Below are positions 37,901 through 45,682 of a stretch of DNA of 64,000 nucleotides, in pieces. Position numbers and translations under genes: made by a program. How positions within the stretch are numbered: the first letter of the stretch is position 1; each line of letters begins with the position of its first letter. The notes under the pieces are model-generated. The model saw only the letters and a program-made list of their open reading frames with translations, ran no database searches and was not told the DNA's origin. Source of the DNA: Lachnospiraceae bacterium GAM79 (GTDB lineage Bacteria > Bacillota > Clostridia > Lachnospirales > Lachnospiraceae); NCBI GenBank assembly GCA_020735665.1, contig CP085928.1, forward strand, positions 496,001-560,000, in the 5' to 3' direction.

Positions 37901-37922
37901 GAAGGAGCATGGGGAAAAATAA
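34908..37922 (+). CDS. c-di-GMP turnover protein: 7TM, PAS, dead GGDEF, HD-GYP, PAS, GGDEF
   Basis: A 1004-residue membrane signalling protein. Residues 1-230 give seven helices (sensor of the histidine-kinase N-terminal 7TM type). A PAS-like segment (~240-340) precedes a degenerate GGDEF domain (~345-460, with RGTEAHLI in place of GGDEF). The HD-GYP phosphodiesterase has LLHDIGKIG (H540, D541) and HHERWDGKGYPDG (593-605). A second PAS (~680-840) leads to an active-type GGDEF (RMGGDEF, 918-922). It may both make and break c-di-GMP. ATG 34908 follows TGGAGG. Ligand unknown. Confidence 0.92.
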   Translation: MNETVVINAYIVISIIIAATDILLAVKSFKKNKTTGRFLGFACMGAAIVDISYLISIMSDSYMCMAAMSSIYFISIDFMLVSLLIFTVYFTKGKFSGYGKWMVAFCFLYCIYELIVFAVNPFMEIAIEYKPRDTLIAKYSYQMKPLYELHLIFSYVMVLLVVGLLIRKICKIPHEYRWQYLSVIIGILIIVGSNAIFLFLPGESVVNLLDYSIGGYSVVSFIIYWSCFDYSTHGMLNKLKTSIFENIGQGIVLFDDDEHLILHNERADFFLGEELLTGCKDLQSFLDVYGLSFDPESDDDSFSLQCYVKLETEEKTLRCDVKKLENKNGHKIGQMFVFTDIALETDMLTGFQKWENFKQLALEKNDHFTFPVGIAVCDINSLSVINSTLGKKAGDQKIRLLSENMRTCFPERAYYVRGTEAHLIALCSRSSEDEMAVCAGKLKEKFDGSIQYAVSVVEDETHSIVESIRNTTKAMRTKKLVDSKSIHSDMLASLIRALEECDSDTEHHVRRTQIMGAELGKRIELSDIQQSRLSLLCLLHDIGKIGVPMEILNKPGKLTDEEWKIMRSHVEKGYDIANSNVELKQIAEEIRHHHERWDGKGYPDGLSRESIPVLSRVIAVVDAFDAMVSDRPYRNGMPVSDALEELKKCAGTQFDPFIVSEFIQMISENYSDTVKGVHKFRQEKEKPQHKQVAKPEDNSTLQEAFCVHTVQCSRYLLDGSWNILSVDDNFEKLTGYSGEDVEKNSMNQMDLIPEADRTEYLCRTNANLAKSTYVLQEHRLHRKDGKDIYVFCYGRVFYDSAVKQDRAEIIISDVSSTYSMKILTDAEQNKAEVRLRNWENTYRTDSLTGLLNHAAFRNDMEMKLLSGDFNAMMIMIDVDKFKQYNDTYGHHNGDKYLILVAQTLLASLRNEDFASRMGGDEFAVMMFFNKSVPEKAIKEHAQQIFDKVNLTVKSAEGGTGISMGAVIAKSEVTFNRLYEEADNALYEAKESGRGRLVVKEHGEK

Positions 37923-37942
37923 TATAGTATTTATGTTTATAG

Positions 37943-37975
37943 ATGGCATTCTAACAGGAAGTGTTAGGATGCCAT
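37943..37975. repeat. Inverted repeat (14-bp arms)
   Basis: ATGGCATTCTAACA (37943-37956) pairs with TGTTAGGATGCCAT (37962-37975), one wobble, 5-nt loop. There is no U tract, so it is not a canonical terminator. Confidence 0.6.
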
Positions 37976-37995
37976 AAGAAGTTTGGAGAATTTTG

Positions 37996-38370
37996 ATGAC
38001 AAAAGAGGAATGGTATAAGCAGCTATTTGAGAGACTTGGTAATTCCAAGTTCCGAAGCAGCTTTCATTTAAAGCAGAAGGATATTGATTACATAAATGAA
38101 AAAGGACTGGATACTATAAGACAGCATGCGCAGGACTTTATTGCAAAGCGGGAAGCTCCGGCGGTTATTCCAAACGATGGAAAACAGACGCCGATGAAAG
38201 GGCATCCGGTATTTATCGCACAGCATGCAACTGCAACCTGCTGCAGGGAGTGCATCCGAAAATGGCATAAGATACAGCTGGGCAGGGAATTGAGCCAGAT
38301 ACAGCAGGAGTATCTTGTGGATGTGATCATGACCTGGATTCAGAGAGAGATGGAGAGAAATAAGGATTAG
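37996..38370 (+). CDS. DUF4186 family protein
   Basis: A 124-residue soluble protein with the pattern LGNSKFRSSFHL, INEKGLDTIRQHAQDF, KRxAPA and HATATCCRECIRKWH, which I recognise as the DUF4186 family of unknown function. The QHATATCC and IRKWH cysteine/histidine residues could bind a metal. Start ATG 37996 follows TTGGAG. It is the first gene of the accessory block, followed by the Fic gene. Confidence 0.7.
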   Translation: MTKEEWYKQLFERLGNSKFRSSFHLKQKDIDYINEKGLDTIRQHAQDFIAKREAPAVIPNDGKQTPMKGHPVFIAQHATATCCRECIRKWHKIQLGRELSQIQQEYLVDVIMTWIQREMERNKD

Positions 38371-38385
38371 ATAGGTAAAAATAAT

Positions 38386-38470
38386 ATTTCCTTAATTGGG
38401 ATAGAATATTATAAGATTATTCGCTTAATTTGTTGACTATTCCCTTAATTAACACTATTATTTAAGGAAA
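38386..38470 (+). promoter_or_regulatory. Fic gene promoter with repeated ATTNSCTTAATT boxes
   Basis: Three direct boxes occur: ATTTCCTTAATT (38386-38397), ATTCGCTTAATT (38419-38430) and ATTCCCTTAATT (38439-38450). An inverted half box, TTTAAGGAA, is at 38461-38469. A promoter TTGACT (38433-38438), 17-bp spacer and TATTAT (38456-38461) overlaps the last box. Confidence 0.6.
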
Positions 38471-38489
38471 AGGAAGGAGAAGTAAGGGA

Positions 38490-39536
38490 ATGCGAAACTT
38501 CAATTATTCTGCAATTAAATATCAGAAATGGGATTCAGAGATTTTAGGGTTAATTGCTGCTATTTATAAAGAAGCTGGAAAACAGGAGATGTATTTGAGG
38601 CAGCGTCCAGAAGAACTTGATAAACTTGTAGAGATTGCAAAAATACAAAGCACCGAGGCATCTAATGCTATTGAAGGCATTGTTACGACGAGTACCAGAA
38701 TGCGTCAGCTTGTTGAAGAAAAGACAACACCTAAGAACCGGGATGAGCAGGAAATTGCGGGGTATCGTGATGTTCTGAATGTTATTCATGATAGCTTTGA
38801 TGCGATTCCTATTACAAAAAATTATATTTTGCAACTGCACAAGATGTTATATAGTCATATGAACAATCCGCTTGCAGGGCAAACAAAGAATGTACAGAAT
38901 TATATTAGTGCTACTTATCCAGATGGACATGTCGAAGTGCTGTTTACACCACTTGCTCCATTTGAAACACAGGAGGCACTCGACAGAATCTGTGAGGAAT
39001 ACAATCGTGTCATAGGAAATATGGAATTGGAGCCACTTATTGCTATCCCTGTTTTTATACATGACTTTCTATGTATTCATCCTTTCAATGATGGAAATGG
39101 AAGAATGAGCCGTCTGCTCACTACATTACTGCTATATCGGAGTGGATTCTATGTTGGAAAGTATGTCTCATTGGAAGCAAAGATTGCCAAGAATAAAGAC
39201 CTGTACTATGAGGCTCTTGCTGCGGCTCAGCCGGGCTGGCATGATGGAACAGAAGATGTAGTGCCATTTATTAAATATTTACTTGGTACCATTCTTGCTG
39301 CCTATAAAGACTTTGAAGACAGAATGGCGTTGGTTGAAATAAAACTACCTGCACTTGAAATGGTACGGAGAGCAAGTCATAATAAAATTGGACGTTTCAA
39401 TAAGCAGGATATACGGGAGCTATGCCCTACACTCAGTGACAGCTCTATTGAAGGTGCATTGCGAAAATTGGTTGCATCAGGAGAATTGAGGAAAGAAGGA
39501 AAAGGAAAAAATACCTGCTATTTTGGGGTGAGGTAG
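38490..39536 (+). CDS. Fic family AMP-transferase-like protein
   Basis: Soluble 348-residue protein. The Fic loop HPFNDGNGRMSR (197-208) keeps every catalytic residue for AMPylation or related transfer. The inhibitory helix motif SNAIEG (58-63, S-x3-E-G) sits N-terminal, so this is a class II-like Fic with built-in inhibition. Residues ~290-348 form a winged-helix-like end (NKIGRFNKQDIRELCPTLSD). That domain may bind the repeated boxes in its own promoter. Start ATG 38490 has GGAAGGAG upstream. The target is unknown; it is commonly seen in accessory DNA. Confidence 0.88.
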   Translation: MRNFNYSAIKYQKWDSEILGLIAAIYKEAGKQEMYLRQRPEELDKLVEIAKIQSTEASNAIEGIVTTSTRMRQLVEEKTTPKNRDEQEIAGYRDVLNVIHDSFDAIPITKNYILQLHKMLYSHMNNPLAGQTKNVQNYISATYPDGHVEVLFTPLAPFETQEALDRICEEYNRVIGNMELEPLIAIPVFIHDFLCIHPFNDGNGRMSRLLTTLLLYRSGFYVGKYVSLEAKIAKNKDLYYEALAAAQPGWHDGTEDVVPFIKYLLGTILAAYKDFEDRMALVEIKLPALEMVRRASHNKIGRFNKQDIRELCPTLSDSSIEGALRKLVASGELRKEGKGKNTCYFGVR

Positions 39537-39676
39537 GTGTATTGCTTGGGTAAAATTGCTGGAAAAATGCTTAGATCAGAAAATTTTCCAATACGAATGG
39601 ATAGTATAGTAATTGAAACAATGAAATGATACGTTATTGTTAGTTTTAACATAGAAATACTAAGGGGGAGATTTAG

Positions 39677-42600
39677 TTGAAAAATATAAATTCTATTCAA
39701 AATGCAATCATACAGTTGGAGGGGGGAGCCTTTCAAAAATTGTTTGATGCATATCTTTACAAAAAATATAAATTTAATAATATTCAAACTTTGGGAGTTG
39801 AAACAGGAACTAATAAAACTACAAAGGGGACACCTGACTCATATGTAGTAACTAATGATGGAAAATATATTTTAATAAACTATGGAACTGTAAGTTCAAA
39901 TCCTGTAGAGAAAATACGTGCTGATATTTTATCATGTTTTGATAAATCGAAACTATCAATACCTAAGGAGAAAATAAAAAAAATAATTTGTGGTCACCGT
40001 TCTACAAATATTCATATAGAGCAATTCGATAACATTATGGAAATTATTGATGGCATCGAAATTGAACTTATTGGAATAGATACGCTTTCACATGATTTGG
40101 CATTATTTTATCCACATATTGCAAAAGATGAGCTTGGGATTTCAATTGATACAAATCAATTTTTTGAGATAGAGGATTTTGTTAAAATATATGATGTATA
40201 TGGTATAAATGCGCCAATTAATTGTGATTTTCTTCATAGAGAGCTGGAACTTAATGAGACATGTACTAGTATACTTAATAACAAAGTGACCGTATTGACA
40301 GGACCATCGGGAATTGGAAAAACAAGATTGGCCATAGAAGCATGTAGACGACAAGATTCTGAAAAGATAAAAGTTTTCTGCGTCAAAAGTAATGGAAATC
40401 TTTTATATAATGATATAAGGTATTACATTTCTGATCCTGGAAGATATCTAATTTTCTTCGATGATGCTAATATGGTTGCAAGTATAGATAATGTGCTTAA
40501 TACTATTTTGACATTATCAACAGATTTTGATGTTAAGATACTTATTTCCGTAAGAGATTATGCCAAAGATAGAGTGATAGAGGCTGTATCAATGTTTGTA
40601 TTACCTTGTATCATTGAAATTGGAGAATTTAAGGATGATGAAATAAAAGATATTTTAAAGTCGGACTTAGGGATAGTGAATCCAGATTATCTTAAAAAGA
40701 TTGCAGATATTGCAAATGGAAATATTAGACTTGCTTTTCTTGCAGGTATGCGATCAATAGATGACGGATATCAAGCAATATGTAATGCTGAGGATATTTT
40801 TAAAAATTACTATGGAAGAATTATCAATGAAGCGAAGCTGACAAAAGAAGATGTGCTTATGTTGTTTTTTATTGCTATAGCTGGACCGGTGAAAAATAAT
40901 GAAAATCAACTGTATAGTGATATAAAAAATTTATATGGAGAGAAAATTATTGAGGATGATATAATTGAAAAATTGTATTCTTTGGAATTAATAGATTGGT
41001 TTAAAAACGAGATAACAAAAATTGCAGATCAAAGTTTTAGCAATTATATACTTTATTATGTTTTATTTGAGAAAAGATGGATAAGTGTAGAAAGCTTGAT
41101 ATCAATGGGATTTCCTACATTTCGGAATAAAATAATATATACATTGAATACTCTGTTAACAATATTCAATTCAGAAGAGTGTAAAAAATATATTAAAGAA
41201 TCAATAATTGCTGCGTGGAATAATGCACCAATGGAACAGGATATGGAGTATCTTGAATCGTTTTATCGAGTTAATCCAGATAAGGCCTTATCTATTATTA
41301 AGAATTGTATAGATCAAGAATCGAACGTTGATTTTGACTTACATAGTTTTGATATTAACTCTAAAAAAAAATATCACAAAATTACAAAAAAAATAATAGA
41401 AATTTTGGGAGGTTATAAATATACAAAGAACTTTGAAGATGCAGTTGATCTTTTGATGCTGTACTATAAAAAAAGGCCAGATTTGATAATGGATTTTAAT
41501 TTTGTGTTAAGTGATCGGTTATTATATGATAAATATTCATATAGAGATAGGTATAATCATGAAATGCGTTTGTTAGATAAGTTATGGGCTTATACAGGGG
41601 AGGGTGAAAACTATAATAACAGCATACTGTATTTACAGATTGCTGAATGTGCATTAAAAACAGAAGTGTCTTTTACAGAAGAGATTAGAAATAGCAGATC
41701 AGTCAATTTTGTAAGGATGACACTTCGTTATACTAAGGAATTAGCTCATATACGTACTCGTATATGGCAGAATCTAGCTATTTTACGTAAGAAAAAAGAG
41801 TATTATAATGCAATCAATAACTTCCTTTTAGAAATTCATCTTAATAGATTAGACGAAGAGGACTCTAAGAATTATTTACAGCTAGATTTTAATATAATAT
41901 ATGACTATATAATTGACAAGAATTCGCCTGATTTTTTTGATGCGATGGTTATTGCAAAATACAAAGAGGCAGCAGAGCAAATCGGCATAAAGCCGGATCA
42001 TCGTTATATGGTTGCTGAGAGAAATACAGAGTTCAGAATTTATAGAATGCTGACCTATGAGCCTTTGACTGGTCAAACAATAGAAGAAGATGAGCGCTTA
42101 CATAAAGAGTTTATTTCGAAAGAAATAGACACATATGATTTGAATGATTTTCAAAAATTATTTTGCTCTTGTAAATTTCTGGAAAAGATAGTCTATGATA
42201 GGGAACAATGGTCACTAGATTCGGGGTTAGATTATATTTTTGAAATTCTAGAAGATAAATCCGATTTATATTTGAAGGTGCTTAAAGAATATTTTGATGC
42301 AAATGCACCATTTAGGTTGAATGGATATCGCCAGGTAAAATATTTGCTTGATCATATAGGCTATGAAGCAACATATTGCTTTGTAAATGATAGTGCATTT
42401 GACAAGAGAGATATATGGATGTCATTTATTTGGGAGTGTGTGCCGGAAAAAGAAATAAATGAGAAGATTGCTAATGATTATAAAGCTTTTATAGTTAATA
42501 ATTTGGCAAATGACAAGCCAATCATTACTACAGTACAGGTTATGGCTCGTTACAGTGAACAAGATAGTGAATTTAAAGCAACAGTAATAAAAGCGATATT

Positions 42601-43384
42601 AACTAATTCTAAACTATCGGCAAGTTTTTTAGACCATGTACGTAATAATGATACAGAGGTAGATAGGATTATTAATTTCTTTAGAAATGATATTGATGCA
42701 TTGGTAAGAATTTATATGAATGCGCTAGAAAATAGTCATTATGTTGATTACAGTGGAAAACTTTTTGCAAAGATATTCGAGAAACAACCTATAGTTTGGA
42801 AGAAATATATTGATTGGGTTAAATCAAAAGATAATATGCACAGAGATGGAAATGTACGTAAAATTTTTGAATTAATATGGAGAAAAGATAAGTGGCGTGA
42901 ATGTGTGGAATATGCATTTAAGATTCTTATAGATGACGACATGATCTTTTACATAAAAGAACCGGCTGTTTTATTATTTGCTAAGACATCAGATGAAATT
43001 ATAATGAAACGAAAGAAATATTGGCTGTTTGAAAAGATACGGGAAAACAATTTTGAAATTGATAAATGTAAAAGATTTATAGATATGGTTGTAAATGTCT
43101 TGCCGGATTGGAAATTGGAATATATTCTTGAATTCCTAAAAGAAAACAAGAAGCTGGAAGATTTCAAGAAAATACACTTATTTCCCTCATCTTGCTCATG
43201 GTCAGGAAGCGAGATCCCATTAATTATGCAAAAAATAGACTTCCTCAAATTACTGAAGGATAATCTTAAGGGTATTGACTATATTGACCACAGAAAATAT
43301 ATAGAAGAATATTGTATAAATCTTGAAAAGGAAAAAGAGAAAGTAGAATTAAGAGAATATCTTATGAATGCCGATTATGCATAA
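39677..43384 (+). CDS. Large STAND-type NTPase, putative defence protein
   Basis: A 1235-residue cytosolic protein. Residues 1-150 are an N-terminal domain with QLEGGAFQKLFDAYLY and TKGTPDSYVVTNDGKYI, resembling PD-(D/E)xK-type effector domains of Avs-like proteins, though the catalytic acid/Lys pair is unclear (YILINYG). The STAND NTPase follows: Walker A TGPSGIGKTR (208-217), Walker B YLIFFDDANM (257-266), KILISVRDYAKD. The C-terminal ~750 residues are helical repeats, likely the sensor. TTG 39677 follows GGGGGAG. It is very AT-rich, implying transfer. An antiviral role is inferred. Confidence 0.75.
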   Translation: MKNINSIQNAIIQLEGGAFQKLFDAYLYKKYKFNNIQTLGVETGTNKTTKGTPDSYVVTNDGKYILINYGTVSSNPVEKIRADILSCFDKSKLSIPKEKIKKIICGHRSTNIHIEQFDNIMEIIDGIEIELIGIDTLSHDLALFYPHIAKDELGISIDTNQFFEIEDFVKIYDVYGINAPINCDFLHRELELNETCTSILNNKVTVLTGPSGIGKTRLAIEACRRQDSEKIKVFCVKSNGNLLYNDIRYYISDPGRYLIFFDDANMVASIDNVLNTILTLSTDFDVKILISVRDYAKDRVIEAVSMFVLPCIIEIGEFKDDEIKDILKSDLGIVNPDYLKKIADIANGNIRLAFLAGMRSIDDGYQAICNAEDIFKNYYGRIINEAKLTKEDVLMLFFIAIAGPVKNNENQLYSDIKNLYGEKIIEDDIIEKLYSLELIDWFKNEITKIADQSFSNYILYYVLFEKRWISVESLISMGFPTFRNKIIYTLNTLLTIFNSEECKKYIKESIIAAWNNAPMEQDMEYLESFYRVNPDKALSIIKNCIDQESNVDFDLHSFDINSKKKYHKITKKIIEILGGYKYTKNFEDAVDLLMLYYKKRPDLIMDFNFVLSDRLLYDKYSYRDRYNHEMRLLDKLWAYTGEGENYNNSILYLQIAECALKTEVSFTEEIRNSRSVNFVRMTLRYTKELAHIRTRIWQNLAILRKKKEYYNAINNFLLEIHLNRLDEEDSKNYLQLDFNIIYDYIIDKNSPDFFDAMVIAKYKEAAEQIGIKPDHRYMVAERNTEFRIYRMLTYEPLTGQTIEEDERLHKEFISKEIDTYDLNDFQKLFCSCKFLEKIVYDREQWSLDSGLDYIFEILEDKSDLYLKVLKEYFDANAPFRLNGYRQVKYLLDHIGYEATYCFVNDSAFDKRDIWMSFIWECVPEKEINEKIANDYKAFIVNNLANDKPIITTVQVMARYSEQDSEFKATVIKAILTNSKLSASFLDHVRNNDTEVDRIINFFRNDIDALVRIYMNALENSHYVDYSGKLFAKIFEKQPIVWKKYIDWVKSKDNMHRDGNVRKIFELIWRKDKWRECVEYAFKILIDDDMIFYIKEPAVLLFAKTSDEIIMKRKKYWLFEKIRENNFEIDKCKRFIDMVVNVLPDWKLEYILEFLKENKKLEDFKKIHLFPSSCSWSGSEIPLIMQKIDFLKLLKDNLKGIDYIDHRKYIEEYCINLEKEKEKVELREYLMNADYA

Positions 43385-43817
43385 AGACTTTTGAGAGCAT
43401 GGAGAAAGTATGGGACTGATAAAACCTATTACAATTGGCAAGATAAAGTATGCATCAGGTTATTATAAGTTTCTATTGAAATTAGTAATAAAGTATCTAG
43501 ATGGATAGTATTTGAGGACAAAGCATGTACAGCAATTGCATGATATAATGAAAAATGCACATCTCAGTCAGTAGTCTGCCCCCTTAACTAACTACGATTT
43601 GACTACTACATACTGCCCCCCAATTGCTGCATTTTGAAGTGTTTTACGAAAAGTGTAGTCATTAATAGGAAAAATACAATGCCACCAAAAACGGTAAACC
43701 AACGCAAAAATCGGCATTACAGGGTATTTGCGTGAAATAACCACTATGCTGGCATAAGTGGCTATTTGATGGAGATCGTGACAATGTGCGATAGCGAGAT
43801 GAGAACAGGAGAATTTT
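43385..43817. other. Left flank of the integrated island, no intact gene
   Basis: No complete gene is visible. There are GACTACTA-like boxes (43569-43575 on the minus strand, 43601-43608). A 27-codon reading end with MCDSEMRTGEFYD stops near 43825 and resembles the tail of a mobile-element protein. Confidence 0.4.
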
Positions 43818-43848
43818 ATGATTAAAGTATTATTCATCTGCCACGGCA
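43818..43848 (+). repeat. 31-bp near-copy of the LMW-phosphatase gene start (putative left att)
   Basis: ATGATTAAAGTA-T-ATTC-TCTGCCACGGCA matches 27 of 31 bases of the region at 54153-54183, where the intact phosphatase gene begins. Afterwards the two diverge. A palindrome CTTAGTAGT/ACTACTAAG follows at 43992-44014. Confidence 0.5.
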
Positions 43849-44043
43849 CTCCAGTTTTATGATAATGCATATCTTCGCAGACTGGGGCAACACAGGGCAG
43901 AATATGGCAGAAAGCCTTGGAATTACTACGGTTTCGACTACTAAGGCTCATGGGCGGAATCGGGATAAAGGCAAAGGTGTTGGGAGAAATCCTTAGTAGT
44001 AACCGACTACTAAGCGATGGCACACATACAAAACTTTGAACAT

Positions 44044-44100
44044 AAAAAGCCACAATCGTTGGGAGCAAGAACACAGGGATTGTGGCTTTTACTAACATAG
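44044..44100. terminator. Bidirectional terminator at the mcrC-like gene end
   Basis: AAAAGCCACAATC (44045-44057) pairs perfectly with GATTGTGGCTTTT (44088-44100). T tracts exist on both strands. Confidence 0.8.
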
Positions 44101-45666
44101 CTATTGCAAGTCGGCTAAATTTGCAGTTGTGTTATTGAGATAGTGATTGAACATAAAAGTAGGTGAAAGCATACGAACCTCGACTACACCTAGACCAATA
44201 TTAACATCTAAGTCTTTAAGTACATTGAATTTCACATAGCCCATTACTTTAGGATCGTTCTCGCGTTGTGGCATGAGAAAATAATTTTTTACTTCCACTG
44301 TTTGATGTTGAACCTCGCGAAGTTGCTTCAGTATGTCTTTGTATGCAATGAAATACATGTATTGTTTTGCCACATCCTCAACACCAGGTTGACCTTCAAT
44401 TTTATTATCAGTCCATACAGGGCAGTAGTACTTGGCATCTAAGATATAAAAAATATAGTGATTTCTCTGCCCTGTATTTTCGAATCTTAAATAATCAGGT
44501 TTTAAAGTAGCGGTAGGAAGCCCGGTACTTCCTTTTTTATATTTTTTCCATATTGGTTGCTTTATTAGCTCAACTAAAGTCGGTGGTTTTTGTGCAAATT
44601 CCTTATTTATAACGGAGTAATCTATATTAGGCTCAATCTCTGTTACGTCAGGATGTCTGGATTTATCAGCTTTTTGACTTTTGAATACTTTTGCGCATAC
44701 TTCTTCCCAAATTAAGTTGAAAGAACGAGTTCCTATAAGTTGGATTTCAGTATCACCAACAAGTATTTTACTACTCTTGAAATATAATTTCATAGCTTTT
44801 AATACCATTATCTTTCGATCATCAAATGTCTCCGATAAAGCTAAATCCAATTTTTCAAGAATATAATCAGTGTCACCAAATGAATCTATTTCATCATCTG
44901 AGATTTCAGCATACGGTAGGCTAAAAAAATCACTTAATCCAGCAGCATCTATTTCATAGGAACAGGATGTTACAACATAGGCATGCAGTCTTTTAATAAA
45001 ATCGTAATCATCACATACATTGCGTTGGGTGTATAATTCGACATACAAAGGCCTGTTATCTGTGATAATAGGATATGTATCATCGATTGTTTTTTGCCAC
45101 AAAATATTATCACTACCATTTATTTCTATAATAGCTTCATCTGTTTCATAAGGACCGTTCGTAGCGTAATCTTCAAGTAGAAATAACATTACAGATAAGG
45201 TGTTCGGTTTGCCGTTATCATCTTCATCAACAAATAAATTTATATCTCGAATATCCTGTTTTGTTTTTTCTCTACTATACTTTTCAATAACACGTACAAC
45301 TTGTGTTAATTCTTTTTGAGGCTCATAAGTTGGAAGAGCAGTGGCGCTTCCGATATATTTGGGATAAACATATATTATTCGATTTTGGCATATGGCTATG
45401 CCCACAAAGGAAAATTTATATCTTTTAGTATTTGCAACAAGATCGCTATCATCATAATTTTCAAATTCGATATCGGCTTCATCAGGTTGTTGTTTTTTTT
45501 CGGCTTTTAAAATATTTCTACTGAGTAATTCCTTTATATAAGATTTCAAATGCCTAGAGACTTCTTCCTCTGTGGAGTAGCTTTCTTTATTGAAAAGAAA
45601 CATCTCCTTAATGCTTTCGATGGAATAATACCAGTCTTCCCTTACATAAGCGGAAATAACAGACAT
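44101..45666 (-). CDS. LlaJI/McrC-like restriction subunit
   Basis: Predicted nuclease partner of the McrB-like ATPase, 521 residues. The pattern YVYPKYIGS, FEDKYxxL-type helix region and a C-terminal stretch with DYLRFENTGQRNHYIFYILDAKYY, which carries D...(15-20)...DAK, is what expected of a PD-(D/E)xK McrC-type nuclease. Start ATG 45666 follows AAGGAG. It begins 16 bp after the ATPase stop, so both are in one operon, after the methyltransferase. LlaJI is a known relative by family memory; the specific family is inferred. Confidence 0.75.
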   Translation of the reverse strand: MSVISAYVREDWYYSIESIKEMFLFNKESYSTEEEVSRHLKSYIKELLSRNILKAEKKQQPDEADIEFENYDDSDLVANTKRYKFSFVGIAICQNRIIYVYPKYIGSATALPTYEPQKELTQVVRVIEKYSREKTKQDIRDINLFVDEDDNGKPNTLSVMLFLLEDYATNGPYETDEAIIEINGSDNILWQKTIDDTYPIITDNRPLYVELYTQRNVCDDYDFIKRLHAYVVTSCSYEIDAAGLSDFFSLPYAEISDDEIDSFGDTDYILEKLDLALSETFDDRKIMVLKAMKLYFKSSKILVGDTEIQLIGTRSFNLIWEEVCAKVFKSQKADKSRHPDVTEIEPNIDYSVINKEFAQKPPTLVELIKQPIWKKYKKGSTGLPTATLKPDYLRFENTGQRNHYIFYILDAKYYCPVWTDNKIEGQPGVEDVAKQYMYFIAYKDILKQLREVQHQTVEVKNYFLMPQRENDPKVMGYVKFNVLKDLDVNIGLGVVEVRMLSPTFMFNHYLNNTTANLADLQ

Positions 45667-45682
45667 AGTATCAACTCCTTAA

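Noticed and set aside
43592-44098. 168-codon minus-strand frame in the island left end
   Set aside because: It starts within the terminator hairpin, has no ribosome site and no recognisable family.
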